Assembly (NCBI RefSeq): GCF_028372415.1
Contig: NC_092876.1
Span: 224,861,528-224,925,527, forward strand
Direction of reading: 5' to 3'
From: Notamacropus eugenii
Taxonomy: Eukaryota; Chordata; Mammalia; Diprotodontia; Macropodidae
Length of the DNA: 64,000 nt
Every line of letters starts with the position of its first letter. The first letter of the stretch is position 1. Shown piece after piece: positions 34,369 to 46,399 of the stretch. The notes under the pieces are model-generated. The model searched no databases. It was not told the DNA's origin and saw only the letters and a program-made list of their open reading frames with translations. The translations under genes were made by a program, and so were the position numbers.

Positions 34369-34421
<53 letters not shown>
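34211..34421 (+). repeat. Compound (TG)n(AG)n(GGGA)n microsatellite
   Basis: About 42 bases of pure TG, then AG with GAGATAGA and GACACGGAGA variants, (GGGA)n with about eight units, and finally about 46 bases of pure AG. Overlapping frames of 101-148 codons on both strands translate as Cys-Val, Arg-Glu or Leu-Ser repeats and are artefacts. Confidence 0.97.
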
Positions 34422-34425
<4 letters not shown>

Positions 34426-34669
34426 TGGGCCTAAAGTTGAAAACTGGAGGGTAGTAGGCAGTATTGTGTTTGGAAAATTGTGTGGCACTGTTAATGACGC
34501 CCAAGTTTCTCCCTGAAATATTCTTCTAATAATGCTTATATGTGGCTGTGGAGAGTGAAATAACTCAACCTTTAATTAATTAAAATGTCAGGTTATCCAT
34601 GGATTAATTTAGTATGTGAAAAAGTTCTGTGTGCATGTGTTTATCTTTCAACATTCCTAATAAAAAGAC

Positions 34670-35880
34670 CAAAGCTGAACAGAAACACCAAAATTCAAAC
34701 ACAAAAGTCAAGAAAAACATAAAGGGTAAATATATTTGAGGTATTTACCTTAGGAAAGGTAAATATCTCCTGTAATACATATATGATAATAACTAGCTAA
34801 TAGTTTAATGGGGAAGCACAATCAAATATACCTTCAAAATCTCAGGGAAAAAAAAAGGGAGAAGAAATACACTAGGAAAGCAAAGAGGAGAAGAGGAAGT
34901 ATTTACAATTCCTCATAACCAACTGCTTGAGAAAAGGAGTACACAGCCATGGAGAAAGGGTAGGAGTGATGACCAAATGAATCTTATACTTATCTGAACC
35001 AGGTTAAGGGTGAACACACAAGACACACTCAAAGCGTTTGATACAGAAATACATTCAACTTGGCAGAGAAACATGAGGGAACAGGGAAAGGGAGCCTTAA
35101 GAGAGAGGTTAATATCAGGGAGGGAACAGGTGCAAACAAGAAAAATTTCAACTTTTGAGAAATGATTGTGAAGAAGTATTTAAAGGGAGAAAAGAGTGGG
35201 TAAGAACCAATGATCAGGATCTGGGAGAAGAGAGAAAGAACGATCAGTGCAACAGAACAATTCACTCCAATTACAAAGCACCCATCACACTCTTTGCTCA
35301 GGTTACACCTCTACCAGGATAATACTGCCCCCCCCCCAAAAAAAAAGAATCCAAAGGAAGAAAATTATCTGTATGTACAAAAATGTTTACAGCAGTTCTC
35401 TTCTTGGGAACCCAAAATTGGAAACTATTGAGGATGGTTAAACAAATTTCAGTATATCAATGCAATAGAACATTTTTGTGCTATACGAAATAATTAAACG
35501 AACAATTTCAGGCGAAATGGTAAAGACCTTTATGCACTAACGCAGAATAAGGTTAGCAGAATCAGGAGACCAATGTGTAGAATGGTAACATTGTAGAGAA
35601 AAATAACTTTGAGACAGACTTTGGCACTCTGACCAAAGTAATGATAAACCATGACTTCAAAAGAAAAGATGAAAAACACAACTCACTTTCTGACAAAGCA
35701 ATGAACTTAAAATACATAGAAATATTATGTTCAGACATGTTTAATGTGGATTTTTTAATCAGACTATATAAATATATAATGAGGCATTTGCTTAAGACAA
35801 GGGATTTTTGTGGTAAGGAGTGATAGTGGAAGTGAAGGATGAATAAAAATATATGGTATGTGAAAAAAATAAATTTTTAA
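34670..35880 (+). mobile_element. Decayed L1/HAL1-type fragments
   Basis: GACCAAAGCTGAACAGAAAC and ACAAAAGTCAAGAAAAACAT (end of ORF1/spacer), then GTACAAAAATGTTTACAGCA and AACCCAAAATTGGAAACTAT (ORF2 C-terminus), and TTAGCAGAATCAGGAGACCA. Same order as the L1 at 27636-31165 but more degraded. Short frames here are not genes. Confidence 0.65.
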
Positions 35881-35919
35881 AAGAAAGCTTTAAAAAAGCA
35901 ATGATGAAAAGGATAGATT

Positions 35920-36290
35920 CAAGAAAATTTGGAAAGATGTGAATTAATAAAAAGTGAAGTGACCAAAACCAGAATATTTTGTACAACAGCTACCACACTA
36001 CAAGGAAAAACAACTTTTAATACTTGAGAACTCAGTCCAATGACCAGCCACTATTTTAGGAGGTAAGGAAACAGGTGGAGAACTTGAAGGGCAGAAAGAA
36101 ATGCACATTTTTGGATGTGGCCAGTAGGTGGATTTGTTTTGCTAACTATGGTTATTTCTTACAAGAGAAGATTTATATTTTTTGTAATGAGGGAGGGGAG
36201 TTTAGAAGGCGAGAATAACTATTAATAGGAACACCAAAAATAAAGAAGTAAAAGAAAAAAAAGGAAAGTAGGACAATAAATACATTTTTA
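35920..36290 (+). mobile_element. Second L1 3' end
   Basis: AAGTGAAGTGACCAAAACCA, TCCAATGACCAGCCACTATT, ATTTTTGGATGTGGCCAGTA, GGTGGATTTGTTTTGCTAAC, GAGGGAGGGGAG and then an A-rich tail. A different 3' UTR type from 27636-31165, so a different subfamily. Confidence 0.65.
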
Positions 36291-37002
36291 AAAATCAGAG
36301 AGGACAGGAGTTTGGAAGGAAGATGCAGACAAACAGGACATCTCTGAAGCTAATATGCTGAATTAAATATATTTTAAGGTGTACATACTAAATATTTGTT
36401 GTTTCACATAAAAAATGGTTGTTTGAGTGTATGCTTCTCCATATGGACAAGAGAAAACACCAGCAAATCACCTTGCACAGATCAGACAATAAATATGAAT
36501 CTAACTAATTGGGATGAATCAATCATGTCATAGAATTCTCAAAGAAATTTAAATACAAGTGATTACATGATCACTGATCCAAGCAGCAGAGAATACTGAT
36601 GTGGCCTGCATACCATAGTTTGCCAATCCCACTCTAGAGCATGTAGGGTAAAAAGTAAAGTAGGGGATAACAAGTGGATAGCCAGTGCATATGATCCACT
36701 AGCGATAGCTCTGTTTTTCAAGACAGGCATTCCTCTTGTCCTTAACCTTAAAAACCATTATTTCCTTCTTACCATCAATTTCCCAAGTGCACATGGTCTA
36801 GTTTTTTTATTTCTCCTTATTGTTTACTGATGAATGAATTTCTATCTTGCCAAATTTTTCTTTCAAAACTTACAAATGGTCCTAAATTCATAAACATGAA
36901 TTATTTTAAGTTCAAGTAATCAAATTAAAAGACCCAACAAAGATATACCTCACCTTACAACGAGCACATAGAGTACAAGATATCACTTCTGTTTCTACCC
37001 AC

Positions 37003-37140
37003 CTTTGATGTCCCTTTGGTAGAATAATATAAACCTGATCTTCTTAAAAGAAAGTAAATCTTCTTCCATGATTTTTTCCCCTGCTCTTTTGCATGTAAAA
37101 AACCATGTATTTCAGGATATGTGCTAGAACTCAGAAAATT
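37003..37140 (-). CDS. GRB14: GRB14 coding exon: PH domain start (inferred exon 6)
   Basis: 138 nt, 46 codons, phase 0 at both ends. It starts [20 protein letters not shown], continues [20 protein letters not shown] and ends TKGTSK at donor gtgggt. The acceptor is ttttcttccag. It forms the first strands of the PH domain; the basic KKSWKK and LRRSG positions belong to the phosphoinositide-facing loop and strand. LL for human FF and YY for YF are conservative changes. The following intron (25494-37002) is the one that holds the HAL1-like L1 and the microsatellite. Confidence 0.96.
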
Positions 37141-37574
37141 CTGGAAGAAAACATTAAAGATACTTATTCACAATGAAGGACTGGCTGAACTTCATTTTTT
37201 ACAGGAAATACAAATCTGAGGTTCTGTATATAATTTCATATACTGAGCAAGATGTTGACTATCTTCATGAAGTCACAGAAATGGCAATTTAATTTAGTAA
37301 GTAAAAAATAATCTCCTCAAAAGTCTCCAAGTATATTGCCACGAAGAAGAGCTCAAGGAGAACTTTCAAATTTAAATATCTATAACCTAATCAGGATAGT
37401 TATTAGTGACAGCCATGTAACATACCTGTTGTCCCCACCGAATCCATTTGAAAAATCGGGTTTTGCTTCTGGAGGTAGATGGAAATATAATTTATTTAGA
37501 TTCTGAAAAAGCCTTTGATGAGGCTGCACTGCAAAGGCTATTTTAAAAACCAGGATGGGATTAGATGAGAGACG

Positions 37575-37740
37575 AGAGGCAGTATGATACTGTACGAAGA
37601 AGTGAACTTGGAGCCAAAAGAATTTGGTTCAACATCTGAGTCTGCCACTGACTAGGCTAAGTGACCATGGATTAAAAAAACGACTTAACCTCTCTGATCC
37701 TCAGTCCCCTCACCAATTAAACATAGATAAGATTTATAGT
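37575..37740 (+). repeat. MIR SINE
   Basis: GAACTTGGAGCCAAAAGAAT, TCTGAGTCTGCCACTGACTA, ACTTAACCTCTCTGATCCTC, AGTCCCCTCACCAATTAAAC. Confidence 0.65.
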
Positions 37741-37774
37741 GCTACAGTACAATACTGTTACAAGGAAAATAATT

Positions 37775-37865
37775 TCTAAATGACAAACTATTACATCAAT
37801 TATATCAATTATTACATCATTATATCAATACAATATCAATAGAAATATATTGATAATACGAATAT
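37775..37865 (+). repeat. AT-rich degenerate tandem (ATTACATCAATTATATC)
   Basis: ATTACATCAATTATATCAAT followed by further TTACATCATTATATCAATA and ATATCAATAGAAATATATTG units. Confidence 0.5.
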
Positions 37866-39139
37866 TTGCAATAAACTATGGGAAAAGGGGAGGCATGCTG
37901 CCACTTCCAAACAGTCTCCATCACTGCTACTGCATTGTAGAATTACTGATGATGGTGATACCACCAGGGTCCACAGGCCTAAGTGAGTCCTAGTTGCTAC
38001 AGTGGTCCATGCCTTACCTTGTCTAGGTAGTAATGACTTCCTCTTGCCATGGTATCATAAAATATTAGATTTGAAAGGAAGCTTGGAGATGATTTGGTAC
38101 AATTTCTCTCTCTCTCCCTGCATTTCCTCAACATCCTCCTCCAATCCCAAGGACTAGCAGGCATAGTTATTCTGGACAGGGTACTTTGGCTTCCTAATCT
38201 CATTTACTATTTACTTGGGTTAGGGTTAGTGTGAGTATATAGAGACAGGTGAGGGTGTGGTGGTTATCAGGTTCCCAAACCAATGAAACTTCGCTGGTTT
38301 TTCCAGGAAATGGCAAATTTCAACAACAACACTGATGGAAATCACAAATAAAAGTGTGAGAGTCCACTGCTTTTACATCTCCCCAAGGTGCTTTTAAAGC
38401 AAGGAAAATAAGAGACAGGCCAAGAATATTTGATGCCTCCCCACAGAATAAGAGGCATGTAAAAGAAGAGGTTATGACCTAGATATCTAAACCACCTGTA
38501 AAAATTTCAAATCAGTTGGAAAGTATTTCTAATTCTTCATTAAGCACTGTCATTATCTTCTGGAAGTTTCTCGGTTTGGCCAGGTATAGGGAATCAATTA
38601 AGCCAAAAGTGGCTGTGGCAGTCAATGAGCTATAAGTGTCAATCGTCTCACCCCAGATGTGATATTCTGTGCCTCTTCCTCCTCCCATGAAAAATAAGGG
38701 AGGTAAAATTTCGATATTGCTCAAAGTAGTAAGAAATTCTCCTTATATTTCTCAGTTGCCACAGATTTCCCTCAAGAGGTATCATGTGGTTTTAGTTAAC
38801 CTCTTAGATTTTAGATTTGCTTGGTGATAACAGAAGTGACAACAACAAGAGTAGAAGAGGTGGTATTATCTGCCAATAATCAATAAGATCATTTAAATTG
38901 TGGCCATCAAATAAAATATTACAGCAGAATTAATTTTTAAAAATCAGTAAGAAAACAAAAATATAGCATCTAAATTTAATTATAAGGAAAGTATAATTTT
39001 GTGTTACAAACACAAACTTTAAAAAAATGAAGGCAGAAATTATGAAATATCATTCTATTGTATGGATAGCCCTACAGATAATTCAGAATAAGTAGGATGG
39101 TTTATTTTCCTATATTTATTCATTTTTTCAGAGAAAAGC

Positions 39140-39245
39140 ACATATCTTTCTAGACTATATGCTCCTTGAGTGCAGGGTCCATGATATTTCCCTGTGTCTG
39201 CAAATGTATTTTGTCCCATACTTGCTAAATATTTGTTGATAACAA
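39140..39245 (+). repeat. L2 3' end fragment
   Basis: ACTATATGCTCCTTGAGTGC, AGGGTCCATGATATTTCCCT, GCTAAATATTTGTTGAT. Confidence 0.65.
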
Positions 39246-40526
39246 ACCACATTCCTAATTTATCACAAACCAAAATACACTACTAATACCATTCCAAAAG
39301 ATGGTTAAAAAATAAATGTTATACATCTGATCTTTGTTCCAGAAATAAAAAAAAAAAATCAAAAAAAGAATGCTTTCTGTTCTTAAAAGAAACTAACATT
39401 TCAAAATGAAACAAAGTAATATTACAAAGTATTTCTCAACTGTTTGTAGCTTACCCAGTGAAAACTCCAGTAGTTACAGAGAAATTGCTTGTTAGAAATA
39501 ATGGCAGATCTATAGCATTTTAATTAACTAATCTATCTGAAAAAATAACTCAAATTACTTTTTATTCAAGTCAAATTTCTGGGGAATGAACATCATAAGC
39601 CACTACTACATGAAGAAGAAATGAACATTACAGATACATAAATTCATGACACATATCTCTATATTGTTCTTAGTCAAATAATCTTGTCTCTCATTCTCAT
39701 TAATTATTCTCATTAATCTCCAGATTCAGTTAAGAAGAATCAACATGTAGGGAAAATATTTTACAGGATTTTCATGCTCTTTTATAATTATTTAATTTTA
39801 TTTTTTAAATTTTATTAGGAAATAGGATTCATCATATTTGGACTATTTACAAAATCTACCTCTTAAGCATTTCTTTACTGAAGACTTTTCCACTTTCTTG
39901 ATCTTATTTTTGATTTTCCAACAAGAAAGTGGAACAACAAACCTAGACAAATCTTCAACATATATCACATGGTAAACACTTTGCAATTTCCACTAATGGT
40001 AAAAAGTAATTGTAGTGGCAGTGGCGGTTGTTGTCAAAATCGAAGTCACAGAGATAACAGTATTACACCTTAATATCTTAGGCAACTGACAAACCAAATT
40101 ACCTGGCAGCAGTAGTACTAATAGTACTACACAGAATGACCAAAGTTATCTGTTTTTTAAATGATACGTCTCTGTCTCTCATCTGTTTCTGATGCTCTGT
40201 TTCAGTCTTTCTCCCCAACCCATCTTTCTCCTCATCTTTCCTTCTCCCCATTTCTCTTAGTATCAGAATCACTTCCCAATAGGTTTACAACACCCAGGAA
40301 CAAAGACTTCTTTTGTAAATAAATAAAGTCAAACAAAATAAATCAAGCCCATTAGCTTCCTATAATCTATTAATTACTGTTTTTGTTTGGATTTTTTTTT
40401 TCATTTCTTGAAAAACTGGAATTGCCTATGACAAAATTTTTAAACCTAGGTATTTTCAAGGAAAGGTCTCAAAACAACAGTTTAATCAAATTGCTGCTGA
40501 TCTAGTTCAACAAAAATATGGAATAC

Positions 40527-40601
40527 CTGTAAAATAAGAGCTTGAGAGAGTTCTCCATTGGTTTCAGTGGCAAAAGACACCATATGCTCTGGAAAAAAAT
40601 T
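40527..40601 (-). CDS. GRB14: GRB14 coding exon: RA-PH linker (inferred exon 5)
   Basis: 75 nt, 25 codons, phase 0 at both ends: NFFPEHMVSFATETNGELSQ and then ALILQ. The acceptor ends aaacag. The donor gtattc is a weak match to consensus. This exon encodes the helical linker packed between the RA and PH domains in the family. FFPEHMVSFATETNGE is essentially identical to human GRB14. The end (ELSQALILQ against human EISPTQILQ) has diverged but kept its length. Confidence 0.95.
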
Positions 40602-41011
40602 CTGTTTAAAAAAGACAAATGTCAGACTATCTTATACAGAAGTTTAAAATGATATGATATAATTAGCTTTCTATAAAAATGACCCCCAACAACCCAGAGG
40701 TAGATGGGCCCTTGAAAAGCCATCGAGTCTACATTCCAAAGAAGTTGAGTGACGAGTTGCTGATCAGAGAGAGTTGCAAACAGCAGGAAGCAATACAGTA
40801 GTAAAAAGGAAATATGATGGCGATGTTTTAGTAGAAATAACACACCAGAAATTGCAAGAAAAACCTTGCACCATACTTGATTCTAGTCTACTATTTGTTC
40901 TAAATGAGCTCTAGCTTTATAACTAATTAGAAGAAGTTGAAAAATTCCTAAGAAATCAGAGAAAAAAGGTATAAAAAGGAAGTCCCCAGAAAGGTAGGTT
41001 ATGAGAAGTAC

Positions 41012-41206
41012 GACTTTTGTTGTAAAGTCATTCAGTCATCTATGATTCTTCATGACCCCATGGATCATAGCATACCAGGCCCTTGTATGCTCCACCATCT
41101 CTTGAAGTCTAAGTTCACGTTCATTGTTTCCATGACACTATCTATCCATCTCATCCTCTGCTGTCCCCTTTTACTTCTGCCTTCAAGCTTTCTCAAAGGC
41201 TACGAA
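41012..41206 (-). repeat. RTE/BovB-clade LINE fragment, antisense
   Basis: TCATGACCCCATGGATCATA, CAGGCCCTTGTATGCTCCAC, CATGACACTATCTATCCATC, TCATCCTCTGCTGTCCCCTT and TGCCTTCAAGCTTTCTC closely resemble the reverse strand of BovB/RTE ORF2 as known from ruminants. The 64-codon frame at 41042-41236 is its shadow. Confidence 0.6.
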
Positions 41207-41261
41207 CGCAAATTTAAAAAAAAAAAAATGAATTGACTTCAAGTACTTACTGAAAATACTG

Positions 41262-41640
41262 AGTACTTTCTACTCTTGAAAGTCATCTCTGATGTGCTGA
41301 TTCCTCACCCCACATGTACAGACACATCTAATCAACCAGCTCCATCAATCCTTACTTCCATATATCTCTTACGTCCTTCCCCTCCTTTACATTCCACTTT
41401 CACCATGCAAAGTTAAGCCTTGATGGCTTCAAACTTAGACTGCTTCTTGACCTGAACTGAATCTAACTTGATGCTTTAACTTCTTCCATAAATATTATAA
41501 TGCAAAATCCCTCCTACACTTGGTTAACTAACTCATAGATGGTAGGGACTATTTCTTTTCTGACTCTGTATCCACAGCATTTACAATAGCACCTTAAACG
41601 CAGCAGGTACTTCATAATGTTTACTGAACTGAATTGGCTA
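41262..41640 (+). repeat. L2-type LINE fragment (repeat D copy 1) and L2 3' end
   Basis: TTGAAAGTCATCTCTGATGT, AATCAACCAGCTCCATCAAT and GCCTTGATGGCTTCAAACTT reappear at 46745-46915. The end, GATGGTAGGGACTATTTCTT and CAGGTACTTCATAATGTTTA, is an L2 3' terminus. Confidence 0.65.
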
Positions 41641-42069
41641 TTCAGGATGCTCAAGCTTCTATACAAATCTGGGAGGGGGTCAATGCTAATAGTTCCAAAG
41701 AGAGACCAGGAAGAAGGCTAACCATCCAGCCCAATGGGAAATCCTATTCTAGAATAATAACCTAAATATCAACACTCTGGCATGCTATATAGAAATATGA
41801 CTAAATGATATGGCTTATCTCTTCCAGTTATATAAAATCAAGTATCCCGGCTAGTTAAGGAATAAAAGACTACATTTTGCATTAAGAACATCACTGCGGC
41901 ACATCTCTTTAGATGTGAGTTTTAATTTCTTGTTTTTAATAAAGATGCACACCAAGGAAATGCTTTCTACTGAAATTATGTTCCCATTTAATTTTTACTG
42001 CAACTATTATTTTCGTTATTAAGAATCATCCTATTATTTTCCAAATGCCAATTCTAGCATGCTGCTAGA

Positions 42070-42175
42070 ATTCAAATTCCAAGGGAGTTAGGACCATATC
42101 TTAATTATCTTTATATTTTCCCCCATTGCCTAGCACAGAGTTTTACATATAGTAGGCACTTAAAATGGTTGATGG
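42070..42175 (+). repeat. L2 3' end fragment
   Basis: GGGAGTTAGGACCATATCTT, TGCCTAGCACAGAGTTTTAC, ATAGTAGGCACTTAAAATGG. Confidence 0.65.
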
Positions 42176-42544
42176 ATGACTAAAATAATAAGGTAAAAGA
42201 AAATAGAATGTAAAAAAGGGTCTTTCAGGATTTGAGTAACACTCAATTATGATATATACTATGACTATTTCCTGGAGAATAATTCTAACAATGAAAAACT
42301 TACAGCAGAAATATGTACAGTTCCAGAAATAAACCAATTTAAAATACACTGAATATTCCTAATTTGCCAAATAATTTGTATGTTATATAGTATAGATTTC
42401 CTTTTCTTATAGTGAAGTTGATATCAATAAAAATAGTAAGTTTGTATCTGAGTTCCTATGTATAAGGAATGGTTTAAAAAAAAAAAAGGCAGCCTGACTG
42501 GACCATAGAGTAGCATGTATTCAAACTGTAAAGCAAGGGTCATA

Positions 42545-42715
42545 GGATCACTGATTTAACAGCTGTCCACTACAACGCCCTCATTTTATGGTGAAGAAAA
42601 TAAGGCATAGACAGATCAAGTGACTTTGCTCAGGTCAGCTAGTGTCTGAGGCAGAATTTGAATCCAGGTCACCACAACCTGAAATCCAGTGTCCTCTCCA
42701 CTATTCCAAACTATA
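42545..42715 (-). repeat. MIR SINE, antisense
   Basis: GCCCTCATTTTATGGTGAAG, CAAGTGACTTTGCTCAGGTC, TAGTGTCTGAGGCAGAATTT, GTCCTCTCCACTATTCCAAA. Confidence 0.75.
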
Positions 42716-42904
42716 TTTAAGAGGCTGAAGCCAATTTGTAAAGAGCTTTAAATAAAAAAGAATTGATCTGTTGAGATTCCAATGGCTCCTGTTTACCTGA
42801 CAAGAAAAACTCCTTCCTCTTTTTTTTTAAACAAATGTGATTCCTAGAAGTGGGATTTCTTGCTTATTTCCAATATTTCATGCATTTGTGTGTATGCACA
42901 AATG

Positions 42905-43115
42905 TGGCACGTTGATTTCAAATCCAGTTTCAGACACTTCTTAGTTGTGTGACCCTGGGCAAGTCACTTAATCCTGTTTCCCTCAGTTTCCTCATCTGTA
43001 AAATGAGCTGGAGAAGGAAATGGCAAACCACTCCAGTATTTTTGCCAAGAAATCCCCAAATGGGGTCACAAGGAGTCAGACATGACTGAAATGACAACAA
43101 CAACAAAAAAATTTT
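42905..43115 (+). repeat. MAR1 SINE, lacking the tRNA head
   Basis: TTAGTTGTGTGACCCTGGGC, CAGTTTCCTCATCTGTAAAA, TGAGCTGGAGAAGGAAATGG, CCAAGAAATCCCCAAATGGG, GTCAGACATGACTGAAATGA and a CAACAACAACAAAAAA tail. One of the best-preserved MAR1 copies in the window. Confidence 0.9.
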
Positions 43116-43954
43116 GAGGCTGAGTCTTACTGCTGGTTCTTTTTCTAGCATTTTTTCTCCTGTGAATTTCTGAGACTCCACTGCTTTCTTCTTCATTCAC
43201 TGTAGCTACTTTTTACTGTATTTAGCTAGTAGAGATATTTTTCTTCCCTTCCATTTAAAGCCCTTTTTGATTAGATTTGCAAGACTACTCAAACGTATTT
43301 TTGCTAGCCTTGTTATGTTCACTCCATCCCTATGCAGTGATGTTTTTGGCACAACTGTTCAGAAGTCCACAATCCATTTTTTGATAACATCTTATCTAGT
43401 TTTTTCCATCCCAAATCCTGATCGTGAAAGCAAGAGGGATGAAAATGTCACCAATGCTCCCTAAAAACTCAGTTTCTTGCCTAAGACTTTATGATACTTA
43501 GAAATATTTCTAGACCCTTTTTGGCAGTACTGATTGCAACTACACATTTTATCAGAAGTGAATGGCACACACACACAAAAAAAGAAATAGATGGCATTCA
43601 TTTGGATTGAAAGGGTTTGGGAGGTTTTCTGTGATGTTCTGGATACATACTCGGGGAAATAATAGATTTCTATACTGTATCAGCAGGGAGACAAATAGAG
43701 ACCTTAGTACTCCTCAAGAGGAAGCCACCAGCCATCGTTCCTCATTCCTTCCTCTGGCACTTACTGGATGCCCACCTGACAGCACCAACAGATTCACTTT
43801 AGAGCAGGAGCTGCTTCCTTATAGGAAGAGCTGACTATTCTCAGGATAAGACACAGCTAAACATGCTCCTTAGCTCCCAGTATTCAGTGATCTTTCTTCC
43901 CTTTCCCCTCTGTGTCACAACTCCCCATCCTCTGACCTCCTCACATAGGTCAGT

Positions 43955-44220
43955 AGTCCCCTAGACAAGCAACAGATAGAGAACTGGGTCTGAAATCTGA
44001 ACGATATGAGTTCAAAGACAGTCTCAGAAATTTATAAGCTGTGTGACCCTGAGAAAGTCATTTAACCTCTATCTGCCTCAGTGTCCTCATCCATAAAATG
44101 TGAAAATAATAGAACTTATCTTGCAAGGTTCTTATGAGGATCAAATGAGATAACATTAGTGAAGTGCTTAGCACAGTATCTGGCACATAGTAGGCACTTA
44201 ATAAATGTTTGCTGCACTTC
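43955..44220 (+). repeat. Core-SINE (MIR/Ther type)
   Basis: ATGAGTTCAAAGACAGTCTC, TAAGCTGTGTGACCCTGAGA, TCAGTGTCCTCATCCATAAA, TTATGAGGATCAAATGAGAT, AGTAGGCACTTAATAAATGT. Confidence 0.8.
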
Positions 44221-44564
44221 TGACACCTTTTTATTTACTGTTTTCAAACTGAAACCATTCTTTCTATTACTTATGGAGTATCTCATTCCCCCATTAGAGA
44301 TGTTCTTCAAGATCCACTGACCTTCTTTTCATGAGGGAGTTCAACATAGATAAGTCAAGTGTACTCCATGTAGGTCACTGCAAAATTCACCCCAGACTCC
44401 ATACTTTCTCGAAGTGATATCCTTAGTCCTTTCTGTTCTTTTTATTTTTTCATTCTTGCTATAAACATGAGTGTTGTTTTTACCACACTGAGTTTGTATT
44501 AGCAGAATATCCAAATGGAAATGTCCAGCAAATAATTTTAAAATCAGACTATCAACACAATCCC

Positions 44565-44640
44565 TTTCCATTTACCAAATGAAGAAACTCAGGTTCAAAA
44601 TGTTAAGTGTTTTGTCCAAAGACACAAATAATTAGTGGTA
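44565..44640 (-). repeat. MIR SINE fragment, antisense
   Basis: AAATGAAGAAACTCAGGTTC and AAGTGTTTTGTCCAAAGACA with ATTAGTGGTAGAACTAAAGG are the MIR core reversed. Confidence 0.6.
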
Positions 44641-44930
44641 GAACTAAAGGAAAAGCACAGATTTTATGATTTTTTTTTTTTGCTCCATGCACTATTACAC
44701 CAATTGCCTCTTCTCTATAATACAAGATGAATCATATACTTTTAAAACATACTAAAATCACTAGTGTGCTTTCAAAAAGCTAAGGAGTCTATAACTTAGA
44801 AATAATACAATTAATTCTGGGGACATATGTATTAAAATGTTCTCCTCCTTAAAATGACGTTAAAAGATAATTAAAATGAAGTGCTTCTTTTCCATTGCAG
44901 TATTTTGTACTACTTGTTGATATTACTTAC

Positions 44931-45052
44931 CGCTGGGTTTTTAAAGAATTCGTATTTGGCATAATTTTTCCTAAAGTATAGCTTATTTTCTTCCTCCATT
45001 CCCCAGTTTGACTGAACTTCAATCACCAGTTCATGATCTTCTATTGCTCTCT
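44931..45052 (-). CDS. GRB14: GRB14 coding exon: RA domain end and linker (inferred exon 4)
   Basis: 122 nt. Two bases complete the Glu codon split with the previous exon, then 40 codons run from [12 protein letters not shown] to YEFFKNPA. The acceptor is ttttcag and the donor is a consensus gtaagt. It finishes the RA fold and enters the RA-PH linker with the family hallmark [20 protein letters not shown]. The last residue is Ala where human GRB14 has Met. With the next exon this gives KNPANFF, closer to the GRB10 form (KNPVNFF) than to human GRB14 (KNPMYFF). Confidence 0.96.
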
Positions 45053-45429
45053 CTGAAAAGATCAAGAATAAACATATAGCTGTACTGTAGTTTCCTTATA
45101 ACAGTATTAAAATTTTAATTCAGTTCTAAAAGAGTCACATCAATCTTCATATCAATATAAAATATAACTGAGGTGGGGAGAATGAAAATTAACATGCCTT
45201 CTGTCGTCAGTTGTTTTAGCTTTATTGCGATGTCAGTTATAAAATAAACCTGATCACAAACATAACTAAATGTATAGAAAACATCAAGTAGTTCTTTTTA
45301 ACTCTGTCATCTCAACTTAAATGTTGCTTATTATAAAGTAAATATGCTATACTTCTAACAATTCAAACCATGAAGAGATGATAACTTTTTACAAGGTTAA
45401 TAAATGGGGGAGGGAAGAGGAAACAAGCA

Positions 45430-45650
45430 ATTATCGGGCAGCTACTGTGAGTTATGTACTGTGCTAAATGCTTTACAAATACAAATCCATTTGATTCTCA
45501 CAAAAACCCTGCAAGGTAGGTGCTATTATCATCCCCACTTTACAGCTGAAGAAATCAAGGCAACGTTTAAGTGACTTGCTTAGGGTCATACAAATAGAAA
45601 GTGTTCCAAGGTCAGATCTGAACTCAGCATTCTATCAATAGCACCAAGTC
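45430..45650 (-). repeat. MIR SINE, antisense
   Basis: TTTGATTCTCACAAAAACCC, TGCAAGGTAGGTGCTATTAT, CTTTACAGCTGAAGAAATCA, TAAGTGACTTGCTTAGGGTC, AAGGTCAGATCTGAACTCAG. Confidence 0.75.
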
Positions 45651-46399
45651 CAAGAAACATAACTTATACCGCAAGAAAAAATTAAATTAAGTACTATAAG
45701 AAACCTTCATAATTAGCATGATGCATAATTCATTAACCAATGGTTCATAAGACCCTAAGCTGTTATGGTACTCCACACTTTCACAACCAAAAAGGCTCTG
45801 AGACTCAGTGAGATGAGTCAATGAATTGTTTGAAATGAAAATTTGATCAAAATGATTTGTTGATCTGTACTCACATTGTATAGATACTTTAAATTAAGTA
45901 AAATAAACAGATTCAATCTAGTAAATATATAAAAATATATAAATATAATAACAGATATTTCTAATGTTAAAATAAATGGTAGAAGAAAAAGAAGGAAAAG
46001 GGTAAAAAAACAAACCAAAAAACAGCAATACATAAAGGGAAGCACTAGCAGGGTCAAGAAGAGGTCACTTCAGACAGATTTAAGAGGTTAAGATCCTACT
46101 TATAAAACAAACACTGGAATTGCTGGTAGAACTGCAGGAAATGGAGGGAAGAACAAATCTTGGTGCCTTAATCTACTATTGAGTTGTTCCTAAGACTTAT
46201 TTGAAAAGCATCTGAGTACTAGGATTTGAGCATTCCAAAAGTAACCCCTCACCTAAAGCACTCACTTCTTTAAGACCTTATTCGTTTAAAAGGAACTTCT
46301 CAAGAGAATAAGCCATGCAGACTAATGAGTTTGGATTGAACAAATACTGAAAATAGCTTTGTTTGTTTTTTTAACTTCCAACTTCTATTCTGTCTTCAT

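Noticed and set aside
34058-34516. Overlapping 101-148-codon frames on both strands
   Set aside because: They are translations of the TG/AG/GGGA microsatellite (Cys-Val, Arg-Glu and Leu-Ser repeats).
36110-36135. A third CTCF-like match, CCAGTAGGTGGATT
   Set aside because: It is inside an L1 3' UTR and lacks the GGC part of the core.
43562-43834. 90-codon frame with mixed composition
   Set aside because: No motif, no splice-supported context and it is antisense to the GRB14 transcript; chance is the simplest reading.
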